Part shown: positions 43,045 to 51,605 of the stretch, in pieces
Layout: the number at the start of each line of letters is the position of its first letter
Numbering within the stretch: position 1 is the first letter of the stretch
Origin: Chloroflexota bacterium
GTDB taxonomy: Bacteria > Chloroflexota > Dehalococcoidia > Lucifugimonadales > UBA3495
Reading direction: 5' to 3'
Assembly (NCBI GenBank): GCA_028873965.1
Contig: JAPPMU010000059.1
Span: 216,355 to 280,354 of the forward strand
DNA: 64,000 nt
Translations under genes and position numbers: made by a program
The notes under the pieces: model-generated
Told to the model about the DNA's origin: nothing
Databases searched by the model: none
What the model saw: the letters and a program-made list of their open reading frames with translations, nothing else

Positions 43045-44010
43045 ATGACAGACGACGTAATCCTGCGCGTGCAGGATTTGCAGACTCACTTTTTCACGCG
43101 CACCGGCGTGGTGAAAGCGGTGGACGGCATCAGCTTCCAACTGAAGCGCGGCGAAACCCTGGGCATCGTCGGCGAGTCGGGCTCCGGCAAGAGCATGACG
43201 GCCTGGTCCATCCTGGGAATGGTGCCGCACCCGGGCCGCATCGTCGGGGGAAGCATCAACTACCTGGGCGAAAACCTGTTGGAAAAGAGCCCCGGCGAAA
43301 TGCGCGATATTCGCGGATCGGGCATCTGCATGGTCATGCAGGACCCGCTGACATCCCTGAATCCGGTGTTCACCGTGGGAGATCAATTGATGGAAACCCT
43401 GCGCCTCGAGTACAACGAGCCCAGGCGTTCCCTGCGCGACCGGGCGATGCGGCTCCTGGAAAATGTCCGGATCCCGGCAGCCGAGGACCGCCTGACCAAC
43501 TTCCCCCACCAGATGAGCGGCGGAATGCGCCAACGGGTGGTCGGAGCGATATCCATTGCCCGCGCGCCCAATCTGCTGATCGCCGACGAGCCGACCACTT
43601 CTCTGGACGCAACCATTCAGTTGCAGTACCTCCGCCTTCTCAAGGACATCCAGGAGCAGACGGGCGCGGCGATTATATTCATCACCCACGACTTCGGCAT
43701 TGTCGCCAGGATGTGTGACCGCGTGGCCGTCATGTACGCGGGACGCATCGTGGAGCAGTCCGACGTGGAGGACATGTTCGACCGGCCGGCCCATCCCTAC
43801 ACCGAGGCGTTGTTGGAATCCGTTCCCGACCTCGACACCGACGTTGACACGTTGCCTTCGATCGAGGGCCAGCCGCCGTCTCTGGACGCCCTGCCGGAGG
43901 GTTGCTCCTTTGCGCCGCGCTGTCCCCATGCGTGGGAGCGCTGCCAGGAATACCCCCTGGAATTCACGGTGGCGCCGGGGCACGTGTCGCGATGCTGGAG
44001 GGCGGAATAA
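43045..44010 (+). CDS. oppD: Oligopeptide/dipeptide ABC transporter ATPase (OppD/DppD type)
   Basis: A 321-residue ABC ATPase. Walker A is GESGSGKS, the signature MSGGMRQR, Walker B LLIADEPTT and the H-loop ITHDF. The C-terminal oligo_HPY extension carries CSFAPRCPHAWERC, the cluster-like cysteine motif of OppD/F. It energises uptake of peptides or other small solutes. No permeases or binding protein lie nearby, so partners must be elsewhere. A frame-shifted ATG at 43041 is a shadow. It overlaps oppF by one base. Confidence 0.88.
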   Translation: MTDDVILRVQDLQTHFFTRTGVVKAVDGISFQLKRGETLGIVGESGSGKSMTAWSILGMVPHPGRIVGGSINYLGENLLEKSPGEMRDIRGSGICMVMQDPLTSLNPVFTVGDQLMETLRLEYNEPRRSLRDRAMRLLENVRIPAAEDRLTNFPHQMSGGMRQRVVGAISIARAPNLLIADEPTTSLDATIQLQYLRLLKDIQEQTGAAIIFITHDFGIVARMCDRVAVMYAGRIVEQSDVEDMFDRPAHPYTEALLESVPDLDTDVDTLPSIEGQPPSLDALPEGCSFAPRCPHAWERCQEYPLEFTVAPGHVSRCWRAE

Positions 44011-45047
44011 TGGTTACGACTGTTGCTGAAACCACGGGATCTTCAACCGGCGCCAGCGAACAGCCGCTGGTCAGACTGGAGGGCATACGCCGCCACTTCC
44101 CGGTTTACCGGGGCAACGTGCTCCGACGGCGGACCGGGACGGTCAAGGCGGTTGACGGCATCTCAATCAACATCATGCCGGGCGAGACGTACAGCCTGGT
44201 CGGAGAATCGGGCTGCGGGAAAACCACCACCAGCCGCATGTTGCTCATGGCGGACCAGCCCACCGAAGGCAATATCTATTTCGATGACCGTCCCATGAAC
44301 CAATTCTCCGGAGCCGAGCGGCGAAACTTCAAGGCCTCGGTGCAGGCTGTGTTCCAGGACCCGTGGAGCTCGTTGAACCCCAGGATGCGGGTGGACCAGA
44401 TCGTCTCGGAGCCCCTGATCACTCACCAGCGGCTCAGCCGGTCCGCGGTGCGCGCCCAGGTTCAGGAACTGCTGCAGGTGGTCGGACTGCACCCGTTCCA
44501 CGCCGAGCGGTATCCCCACGAGTTCAGCGGCGGCCAGCGCCAGCGGATCGCCATCGCACGGGCGTTGTCCACCCGTCCCAAGCTCATCGTGCTCGACGAG
44601 CCGGTGTCGGCCCTGGACGTATCAATACGCGCGCAGATTTTGAACTTGCTGAAGGCACTCCAGTCCACCTACGAGCTCAGCTATCTCCTGATCGCGCACA
44701 ATCTGGCCACCGTGCGCTACATGAGCCACATGGTGGGCGTCATGTACCTCGGGAAGATCGTAGAGGAAGCGCCACCCATCGAGCTGTTCACCAACGCGCA
44801 GCACCCGTACACCCGGGCCCTCATCTCCGCTTCTCTGCCGGCCCACCCCAGGCGTCAGCGCGAAGAGATAGTGCTTACCGGAGAGGTGCCGTCGCCGCTG
44901 AACCCGCCGTCGGGGTGCACCTTCCATCCCCGTTGTCCGTTCGTCATGGAACGCTGCTCTGTTGATGTGCCGACCCTGACCGAATACAGCCCCGGCCACG
45001 CTACCGCTTGCCACCTGTACGACGAAGGGGGCGCCCACACCTGCTAA
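44010..45047 (+). CDS. oppF: Oligopeptide/dipeptide ABC transporter ATPase (OppF/DppF type)
   Basis: A 345-residue ABC ATPase partner of OppD. Walker A is GESGCGKTT, the signature FSGGQRQRI, Walker B LIVLDEPVSALD, with the C-terminal CTFHPRCPFVMERC motif. The N-terminus has a 20-residue Ser/Thr/Glu-rich lead. ATG at 44010 has GGAGG 8 nt upstream inside the end of oppD; the longer open frame to 43902 is a shadow. Together with OppD it would form the ATPase heterodimer of a peptide-type importer. Confidence 0.88.
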   Translation: MVTTVAETTGSSTGASEQPLVRLEGIRRHFPVYRGNVLRRRTGTVKAVDGISINIMPGETYSLVGESGCGKTTTSRMLLMADQPTEGNIYFDDRPMNQFSGAERRNFKASVQAVFQDPWSSLNPRMRVDQIVSEPLITHQRLSRSAVRAQVQELLQVVGLHPFHAERYPHEFSGGQRQRIAIARALSTRPKLIVLDEPVSALDVSIRAQILNLLKALQSTYELSYLLIAHNLATVRYMSHMVGVMYLGKIVEEAPPIELFTNAQHPYTRALISASLPAHPRRQREEIVLTGEVPSPLNPPSGCTFHPRCPFVMERCSVDVPTLTEYSPGHATACHLYDEGGAHTC

Positions 45048-45261
45048 CGCAGCTGCTCAAACCAGACTCCCTGAGCCCACCAAGCGCCGGCCCCGGCACC
45101 GACCGGAGCCGGCGCCAACGTGTTCGCCGGATTCGAACGCTGGAATCGCTCACCGGGCAACACGCCTGTTCAAACGTGGATACCGTTCCCCAATGTGCAA
45201 CGATCCCCCAATATCATGAGGTTTTACATATTTGAAACACGGATACCACTTTCGGGTGGAG

Positions 45262-45267
45262 TATAAT
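45262..45267 (+). promoter_or_regulatory. TATAAT -10 box before tandem MFS genes
   Basis: A perfect TATAAT, 67 bp before the TTG start at 45335. The -35 is unclear. CCACTTTCGGGTGG just upstream forms a small inverted repeat overlapping the spacer and could be an operator. The rest of 45048-45334 shows nothing else. Confidence 0.5.
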
Positions 45268-45334
45268 TGGCGCGTCGGGTTCGCCGAATCGGCGGATTGG
45301 ATTGCGATTATCGCAACGTAACGGGAGCAGGTAA

Positions 45335-46720
45335 TTGATTCAGGCGAGCGAGCTGGCCCATCCGATCCGGTTGGCGCGCGGAATATTTTACGGATGGTGG
45401 CTGGCCGTCATCGGCGGCCTGATCATGGTGATCGGGACCGTGCCGCTGTTCCAGGCTCTCTCGCTGTGGCTGCCGGTTCTGTCGCAGAATTTCGGCTGGA
45501 CCCCTTTCCAGTTGTCGTGGGCCTTCACGTTGACGCGCGTGGAGGGCACGGTGATGGGTCCCATCGCCGGCTGGTGCGTGGACAAGCTGGGGCCGCGCAA
45601 GATGGTCGCCATCGGCCTGGTGATATTCGCCGGCGGTTTTGTGATTTTCAGCCGGACCGACAGCCTGTGGATGTTCTACCTGGCTTTCGTGGTGGTCAGC
45701 CTCGGCGCGGGCTTGGGCTCCTGGCTGCCGGCCAACACCGCGCTTAACAATTGGTTCCGACTGCGCCGCTCCACCGCGATGTCCATACCCATGCTGGGCT
45801 TTGGCATCGGTGGCGTTTTCGTCGTGCCGCTGATGGCATGGACAATGGGTTGGGACGTCAAAGCCGGCGTGGAGATACCGGGCCGCCTCGGGTGGCAGAA
45901 TACCGCCCTGCTGGTTGGCGCAATCGGGCTGGTGGCCTCGGTGCCCCTGTCCATGCTGGTGCGCAACCGCCCCGAGGATTATGGCCAGCATCCCGACGGC
46001 ATTGACCCCGAAACGGCCGCGTCGCCCGGCCGGCAACGCACCGCCAACGGCGCTGGATCCGTGGCCCCGGATTACACCTGGCAGGAGGCGATCCGAACGC
46101 GCGCCTTCTGGCTGATCACCATGGGCCACGCCAGTTCGTCCATCATCATCATCAGCGTCATGTTCTACCTGGGTCTGCTGATGGTGGAACGTGGGTCTGG
46201 GCTGCCGGAAATCAGCGGGGTCATCGCGGCGCAGACCGCCGTGTCTACTGCCTTCATCCTGGTGGGCGGAATAGTCGGCGACCGCGTACCGATCCGGTTG
46301 GCCATCTTCGGCTTTTCCTTCCTGCAATCCATCGCCATGGTCGTCCTGCTGAACGCCAATGCGCTGCCGATGTTTTACCTGTTCGCCGTGCTGATGGGCA
46401 TCGGATTCGGCGGCAGAACGCCCCTGACCACCGCCATTCGCGGCGTGTATTTCGGTCGCAGCAACTTTGCCCGTATCACCGGCATATCGATGATACCGAT
46501 GAACATAATGTTTATCGTGGTGGTGCCCTACGTCGCGTGGATGCAGGAGTTCATCACCGGCAGCTACACGCTGCCCCTGGCCTCCATCGCGGCCGTGAGC
46601 GCGGTGGGCTCCATCATGTTCCTGTTCCTGGGCAACCCGCGCCTGTCGCCCTCCCAGCGACGCCGCGCCGACGTGCAGCGGCTGGTGACGCAGGGGGCCA
46701 GTACGTCTGCGGATAATTGA
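45335..46720 (+). CDS. MFS transporter, tandem copy 1
   Basis: A 461-residue, 12-TM carrier of the MFS_1 type (monocarboxylate/OFA-like appearance). FYGWWLAVIGG opens TM1, QNFGWTPFQLSWAFTLTR follows, and motif A is GWCVDKLGPRKM. Start TTG at 45335 has GGAG upstream. It is followed by a clear paralogue that overlaps its stop (TGATG), so the pair arose by tandem duplication and is cotranscribed. The substrate is unknown; an organic anion is plausible from the family. Confidence 0.87.
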   Translation: MIQASELAHPIRLARGIFYGWWLAVIGGLIMVIGTVPLFQALSLWLPVLSQNFGWTPFQLSWAFTLTRVEGTVMGPIAGWCVDKLGPRKMVAIGLVIFAGGFVIFSRTDSLWMFYLAFVVVSLGAGLGSWLPANTALNNWFRLRRSTAMSIPMLGFGIGGVFVVPLMAWTMGWDVKAGVEIPGRLGWQNTALLVGAIGLVASVPLSMLVRNRPEDYGQHPDGIDPETAASPGRQRTANGAGSVAPDYTWQEAIRTRAFWLITMGHASSSIIIISVMFYLGLLMVERGSGLPEISGVIAAQTAVSTAFILVGGIVGDRVPIRLAIFGFSFLQSIAMVVLLNANALPMFYLFAVLMGIGFGGRTPLTTAIRGVYFGRSNFARITGISMIPMNIMFIVVVPYVAWMQEFITGSYTLPLASIAAVSAVGSIMFLFLGNPRLSPSQRRRADVQRLVTQGASTSADN

Positions 46721-48033
46721 TGACGGCTGACCCCGGCTCGGCGTCCGCCTCTGCACCGGAGCAAACCGGGCGCCGCCGGTTCTACGGATGGTGGCTGGCA
46801 AGCATTGGCGCCGTCATCATGGCGGTTGCGACGGTGCCGCTGCTCCACGCCCTTCCGGTGTGGGCGGCGGTTTTTTCACAGAACTTCGGCTGGGCGCCTC
46901 CCCAGATGTCTTGGGCGTTCACGCTGCCGAGGCCGTTAGGTTGGGCGCTGGGACCGATTGCCGGCCTGCTGGTGGACAAAATTGGCCCGCGCAAGATGAT
47001 AATCATCGGTATGATGACCTTGGCTGCTGGCTGGTTTCTGTTCAGCCGGGTTGGCAGCCTCTGGATGTTTTACACATCCATCGTGGTGGTAAGCGTGGGC
47101 GCGGGTCTCGGCTCATGGGTTCCAGTTACCGCCGTGCTCAAAAACTGGTTCCGTCGGCGGCTGTGCACTGCCTCTTCCATACCGGCATTAGGTCTGTCTC
47201 TCGGCGGATTTTTAATCGTGCCCTTGATGGCGTGGGCAACAGTTTGGAATGCCGAGAGCGGCGCTGTCATGCCGGGCCGTCTCGGATGGCAAAATACCGC
47301 TTTATTGGTGGGCGCGGCTGGACTGGCAATGTCGGTGATTGCTGCCCTGCTGATACGTGACCGACCCGGAGATGGTGGTCAGCAGCGGGACGGGATTAGG
47401 AGCGACGACGAGGAACCGCTTCCCGAGTACGGCTTTCGCGAGGCCGTCAAAGCCCGCGCCTTCTGGCTGCTTGTCCTGGGGGCGGCCTGTTTTCAGGCGT
47501 CCGCGTCGATTGCGGATGAGCGTGTGTCAATGTTGTTGCTGGACTATGGGTATGCTCTGGAAGTGGGCGCTCGCTACCAATTGGTCCACTCGGTAGCGTC
47601 TCTGGCTTTTATCCCAGTGGGCGGATGGTTTGGCGACCGGATGCCTATTCGCCATGCCCTGCTGCTGTTCACATCGTTCCAGTTGGCCGGCTCGGCGGTA
47701 TTCCTGGTGGCTCACAACGCCCCGCTGTTCTACATCGTCGCCATGATGACGGGTGCGGGGGCAGGTGGACACCAGATATTGGTGCTTGCCGTGATCGCCA
47801 TCTATTTCGGCACTGGCAGATTTGCCAGCATTTTGGGAGTTGCCGGGGCATTGTCGGCATCTGTCAGCGGCATCTTGACTTTCCTTAGCGCCTTAGGCGG
47901 AAGTCCAGTCCTTGCGGTGGCTGCGGCCGTCATCCTGGCAGTTGTCGGCGCAGCGGCCTATCGTTGCCTCGGGCAGCCGCAACCGGCCCCATCCCAGCGA
48001 GAATTGACGGGAAGCGCGCCAAGCGCAGACTAG
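46720..48033 (+). CDS. MFS transporter, tandem copy 2
   Basis: A 437-residue paralogue of the preceding carrier: FYGWWLASIGAV, QNFGWAPPQMSWAFTLPR and VDKIGPRKM repeat the signatures of copy 1 at equal positions. ATG at 46720 overlaps the TGA of copy 1. The second half has diverged more. Codon use in this gene looks less GC-biased (more ATT, TTT, GGA) than in copy 1, hinting at a different history. Substrate unknown. Confidence 0.87.
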   Translation: MTADPGSASASAPEQTGRRRFYGWWLASIGAVIMAVATVPLLHALPVWAAVFSQNFGWAPPQMSWAFTLPRPLGWALGPIAGLLVDKIGPRKMIIIGMMTLAAGWFLFSRVGSLWMFYTSIVVVSVGAGLGSWVPVTAVLKNWFRRRLCTASSIPALGLSLGGFLIVPLMAWATVWNAESGAVMPGRLGWQNTALLVGAAGLAMSVIAALLIRDRPGDGGQQRDGIRSDDEEPLPEYGFREAVKARAFWLLVLGAACFQASASIADERVSMLLLDYGYALEVGARYQLVHSVASLAFIPVGGWFGDRMPIRHALLLFTSFQLAGSAVFLVAHNAPLFYIVAMMTGAGAGGHQILVLAVIAIYFGTGRFASILGVAGALSASVSGILTFLSALGGSPVLAVAAAVILAVVGAAAYRCLGQPQPAPSQRELTGSAPSAD

Positions 48034-48059
48034 GCCGTGTTGACATTTCGCGTCTTCCC

Positions 48060-48170
48060 CGCGTCATCACCGTCTTTCCTGCGAAAGCGGGTACCCAGAG
48101 TGTACGAAACAAGCCAACGTTGCGGTTGTGGAGGATTCCTTGGGCTCCTGCTTTCGCAGGAATTGCGGGG
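48060..48170. repeat. Degenerate dispersed repeat (CCTGCGAAAGCGGG type)
   Basis: TTTCCTGCGAAAGCGGGTACCC at the left and GGGCTCCTGCTTTCGCAGG at the right are inverted with respect to each other across about 100 bp, with short hairpins at each end. It resembles the element at 11543-11622 but is more degraded. It lies between the convergent MFS and LLM genes. Confidence 0.6.
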
Positions 48171-48194
48171 GATTTTCTCAAACCTCAACACTAC

Positions 48195-49148
48195 CTAAAT
48201 ATTGAATCGGTTCATGACTTCCCCAGCAAACAGTGCCAGCGTCTCCGACGGCGCCGGATTGGGGAACACGACGAAAAAGTATCGGATCCCGAACTCCACG
48301 TACTCTCCGAGGCGGTCGCAGATCTGCTCCGGCGTGCCGGAAAGGGTGTTGCGCAAGCGATCCGCCTGATATGTGCTGGCGGTCATCCCGGCCTCCCCCG
48401 CCAATCGCGCCACCAACCTCTCGTAATCCCGCTGCGTGGGCGCGATGACGCAGTCCGCGTTGTGGGTAAGCTCGATGCTGTCTGGATCTCTCCCTGCCGC
48501 CTCGGCGGCCTGACGTATGATGCCCGCGTACCCGCGATGTTGCTCCACGGTGTCGTTGGAGCCCACGTTGCAGATATCAGCGGTGCGACCTATGGCGGGC
48601 AGCACATAATGCGGGCCGTGGCCGCCCACCAGGACGGGCGGAGCGGGCGACTGTGTCGGTTTCGGTTCGACGGACGCGCCGGAGACCCGGTAGTGCTTCC
48701 CGTCGAAATTAACCGACGGCTCCGTCCACAGCCGCCGGATGATCGTCAGCGACTCCTCCAGCATCTCGCATCGTTGGCGGGTGGACGGGAAAGGCAGCCC
48801 ACTATGCTCGGTGTCGCTGCGGCTGCCGCCGGCGCCGATCCCCAGCGTGATCCGCCCCCCGCTGATGACGTCCAGGGTGGCTGCCATCTTGGCCGTCAGC
48901 ACGGGATGGCGGTACTGATTTGCCAGCACCATGGGCACGGCGCGGATCCGTTCGGTTTGCGCCAACAGCGCGGTCAGCGTCGTCCAGCATTCCAGGGCAT
49001 CCACGGTCAGCAGGTCGAACAGGCTGGCGGAGTAGTAGCCCAGGCGGTCCGCCTCCTGCCAGATCCGCAGCAGGTCTGCGTAGGAGTAGCGATACTGGTT
49101 GACCCGAACGTTGAATTTGATGGGCGCCTGATCCAAGATCATAGCCAT
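48195..49148 (-). CDS. LLM-class flavin-dependent oxidoreductase, copy 1
   Basis: A 317-residue TIM-barrel flavin (FMN or F420) monooxygenase/reductase of the bacterial luciferase-like family. NQYRHPVLTAKMAATLDVISGGR and LGIGAG are the family core, and a SGTPEQICDRLGEY segment near the C-terminus is typical. The start is the ATG at 49148 or, better placed after an AGG, the ATG two codons later. Substrate unknown. An inverted repeat separates it from the second LLM gene upstream. Confidence 0.87.
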   Translation of the reverse strand: MAMILDQAPIKFNVRVNQYRYSYADLLRIWQEADRLGYYSASLFDLLTVDALECWTTLTALLAQTERIRAVPMVLANQYRHPVLTAKMAATLDVISGGRITLGIGAGGSRSDTEHSGLPFPSTRQRCEMLEESLTIIRRLWTEPSVNFDGKHYRVSGASVEPKPTQSPAPPVLVGGHGPHYVLPAIGRTADICNVGSNDTVEQHRGYAGIIRQAAEAAGRDPDSIELTHNADCVIAPTQRDYERLVARLAGEAGMTASTYQADRLRNTLSGTPEQICDRLGEYVEFGIRYFFVVFPNPAPSETLALFAGEVMNRFNI

Positions 49149-49166
49149 GGCCTAACCCAAATGAAT

Positions 49167-49195
49167 GTAGGGGCGAACGGATCATTCGCCCCTAC
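49167..49195. repeat. GTAGGGGCGAA inverted repeat
   Basis: GTAGGGGCGAA (49167-49177) and TTCGCCCCTAC (49185-49195), perfect 11-bp arms, 7-nt loop, between the two LLM genes. Confidence 0.75.
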
Positions 49196-49218
49196 CCGGT
49201 GAGCCGATGTGAACGGAA

Positions 49219-50403
49219 CTACTTCGCGCCGTTGCCGTTCCGGAAGTGCGGGATGACTTCCTTGCCGAACTTCTCGATGGAGGCCATCACCTTCTCGTGG
49301 GGGATGGTCTCGGTCTGCATGATGAGCATGACCTGGTCGACGCCGATGTCCTCGTACATCTGGCAGGTCTTGATGCAGGACTCGGGGTTGCCGGCGATGA
49401 TGACGCCACGGTCCGACAGGGTCTTGCCGTCCAGCTGGGCGATGGCCGCCCGGGCGGCGCCGGGACCGGCGTCCAGCGACAGGCCGACGTCCTGCGCCAA
49501 CTGCTGGTGTTCCTCGTCGGACTGCCGCAGCCAACGGCTGAAGTCGGCGGACAGGTGGTCCGGTACGCCGCCCCAGGCTTCCAGCAGCTCCTCGTAGGCG
49601 CCGATGCGGCCGGCGATGTAGGGCTTGTCCGGCCCGAAGAAGGTCTTCATCGACTCGGCGGCCAGTTCCTTGGCGTAGTCGTCATCGTCGTCGCAGAACC
49701 CGTGAACGTTGTTGCCCCAGAACTCGGTGACGAACTCGCCCACCGGCTCGCAGTCTTTGAGGGCGTCGCGGTAGATCTGCACCTTCTCCTTCAGCACCTC
49801 GACGGCGTAAGAGGCCGACGACAGCACGCCGATGCCCTTCTGGGCGGCCAGGCGGAAGCTGTCCTCGGAGGTGCAGGCCAGGTAGAGACGCGGGTGCGGC
49901 TGCTGGTAAGGCTTGGGCAGCACGCGACGCTTGGGCACGCTCCAGTTCTCGCCCTCGTACTCGTACTCGTCCGAGGTCCAGATCTTGGGCAGCATGCTGA
50001 TGGATTCGTTCCACAGGTTGCGGGTTTCCCGGGGGTCGATGCCTAGGCCGGTCTGCTCATAGGCGTTGGAGCGGCCCGTCCCGACCTCGATGCGGCCGTC
50101 GGTGAGCTGGTCCAGCAGCGCCACGCGCTCGGCCACGCGAACCGGATGGTGGTAGGGCAGGATGCAGACGCCGTAGCCGATGCGAATCTGCTTGGTGATG
50201 CGGCTCAGGGCGCCGAACATGGCGTCCTGTGAGGGCGAACCGGAGAAGCCGGTGAGGAAGTGGTGTTCCACGAACCACAGGTTGTCAAAACCCACCTGGT
50301 CGGCCAGCTCACACTGTGCGAGGGTCTCCTTGTAGAGGGCATTCCAGTCGATCTCGGTGCCCTGGAACGGGCGCTGGCATTCGTAAAGCAAGCCGAACTG
50401 CAT
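49219..50403 (-). CDS. LLM-class flavin-dependent monooxygenase, copy 2
   Basis: A 394-residue luciferase-like monooxygenase with the longer architecture of alkanal/alkanesulfonate-type enzymes. FVEHHFLTGFSGSPSQ, HHPVRVAERVALLDQLTDGR and EVGTGRSNAYEQTG are the typical core; an acidic loop with DDDDD precedes the last helices. It needs reduced FMN from a partner. ATG at 50403 has AGGAGA 6 nt upstream. Such paralogues are abundant in SAR202-type genomes, where roles in degrading recalcitrant organics have been proposed. Confidence 0.9.
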   Translation of the reverse strand: MQFGLLYECQRPFQGTEIDWNALYKETLAQCELADQVGFDNLWFVEHHFLTGFSGSPSQDAMFGALSRITKQIRIGYGVCILPYHHPVRVAERVALLDQLTDGRIEVGTGRSNAYEQTGLGIDPRETRNLWNESISMLPKIWTSDEYEYEGENWSVPKRRVLPKPYQQPHPRLYLACTSEDSFRLAAQKGIGVLSSASYAVEVLKEKVQIYRDALKDCEPVGEFVTEFWGNNVHGFCDDDDDYAKELAAESMKTFFGPDKPYIAGRIGAYEELLEAWGGVPDHLSADFSRWLRQSDEEHQQLAQDVGLSLDAGPGAARAAIAQLDGKTLSDRGVIIAGNPESCIKTCQMYEDIGVDQVMLIMQTETIPHEKVMASIEKFGKEVIPHFRNGNGAK

Positions 50404-50570
50404 GGCAAATCTCCTGTGTTGCGTAATCGCGGGGTGGCCCGCTTCCGTTTATCGCCGTGGGATTGGCTACGAAAGCCCGCCCCGGGGCACTTTCCCAGTG
50501 TTGGCGGCAGTATAGCGCAACTGCTACTTGTTGGCGAACGTTGTGTGCGTCGATGACGCCGCCGGGTAGC

Positions 50571-51053
50571 TCAGCGGGCGGCTAGCCACGCGCTGTAATT
50601 TTCCCGCATGTATTGCAGATGCTCCGGGATGTGGGCGGCGTACACGTCAAGCCAGTCGTCCAGGGTCATATCACCGTTCTCAGGGTGGAAACAGGTGTTG
50701 GCCCAGGTCGCTTCGGGTAGCGTCCTGATCAGGTCATACGTCTGTTGGCGCAGGATCCGGAACAGCTCCAACGCCTCTGCCGCGGAGCGCTCGGCGTAAC
50801 CCAGGGCGCTGGCCCAGCCGTTTTCGTCGTAGGCCATCAGCGGTTCGCCCGGCTCTGCGATCAGGCGACGGCAGCGGACGTAGCTGTTGGCCTCGCTGTC
50901 GGTTATATGGATCAGGTGCTCGTGGATGCTCCAGCAGCCATGTTCGTCTCGAAAGTCCCACATCTCCCTGGGGAACTCCCGCAGTCCTGCGACCAGCGTC
51001 TCATAGGCCGCGCCATAGGCGGTGATCTTTGCGGAGCGTGCTGCTGGGGACAT
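50571..51053 (-). CDS. DinB-family protein
   Basis: A 160-residue four-helix-bundle protein. WSIHEHLIHITDSEANS holds the first conserved His region and YAAHIPEHLQYM the second, forming the family's His-triad metal site. DinB-like proteins include thiol-dependent transferases and proteins of unknown role. The ATG at 51053 has only a weak site. A second DinB domain is present at 53173-53952, fused to a thioredoxin-like domain. Confidence 0.85.
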   Translation of the reverse strand: MSPAARSAKITAYGAAYETLVAGLREFPREMWDFRDEHGCWSIHEHLIHITDSEANSYVRCRRLIAEPGEPLMAYDENGWASALGYAERSAAEALELFRILRQQTYDLIRTLPEATWANTCFHPENGDMTLDDWLDVYAAHIPEHLQYMRENYSAWLAAR

Positions 51054-51104
51054 GATTCACTCTGCCACGTTGAGTCCCGTGGGGTTCCAATTTTGCGGAG
51101 AAGC

Positions 51105-51425
51105 CTACGCTCCGGGAGGACGGTACGTTACCGTCTTGCCACAGGCCTCGTCGATTTCTTCTGGAGTTATCAACTGGACGGTCGTTATGCTGAGAGCGCC
51201 GCCGGCGCCTATGGTCATCGACACCGCGGCAGCAGTCGCCGTATCGGGAAGGTCGAAGGTCATGTAAAGATCGGCTCCGCCGAGGGCATAGTAGAAAGAC
51301 TCCAATGCCCCGCCTTGCTCCCTTGCCAGGTCTGCAAAAACCTGGCGGCGCGAGGTTCCTCCCTCCTTCAACAATCCCTGAAAGCCCTCGGTGGTGTAGT
51401 TAGCCTGGAAGAGATACTTGGGCAT
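51105..51425 (-). CDS. GYD domain protein
   Basis: A 106-residue protein of the GYD family. It starts MPKYLFQANYTTEGFQGLLKEGG, then has YYALGGADLYMTFDLPD and a C-terminal helix with TPEEIDEA, which fits this ferredoxin-like small domain. Its role is unknown. ATG has GGGAG 5 nt upstream. It lies between the DinB gene and the GMC gene. Confidence 0.85.
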   Translation of the reverse strand: MPKYLFQANYTTEGFQGLLKEGGTSRRQVFADLAREQGGALESFYYALGGADLYMTFDLPDTATAAAVSMTIGAGGALSITTVQLITPEEIDEACGKTVTYRPPGA

Positions 51426-51605
51426 CAGCGCGCTCCCTGTGTATTGTGCCAGCGAGTGGAGGTATTCCCTCCGAAATCAGTGGACAGTCTATCACGCCCG
51501 GGATGAGGCGACCGAGATTGGCCCGCCCCTTGCCGGCGGCGGCGATACGGGCGATAATCCGCCACAAGCAACGATCCAGAGCGTTTACCAGGGAGGTGAA
51601 ACGCC

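Noticed and set aside
41770..43983. 737-residue minus-strand open frame
   Set aside because: Runs antisense across mtaB, the intergenic region and oppD; no domain features.
45308..46801. 497-residue minus-strand open frame
   Set aside because: Antisense to the first tandem MFS gene; Gln/His/Arg-rich shadow.
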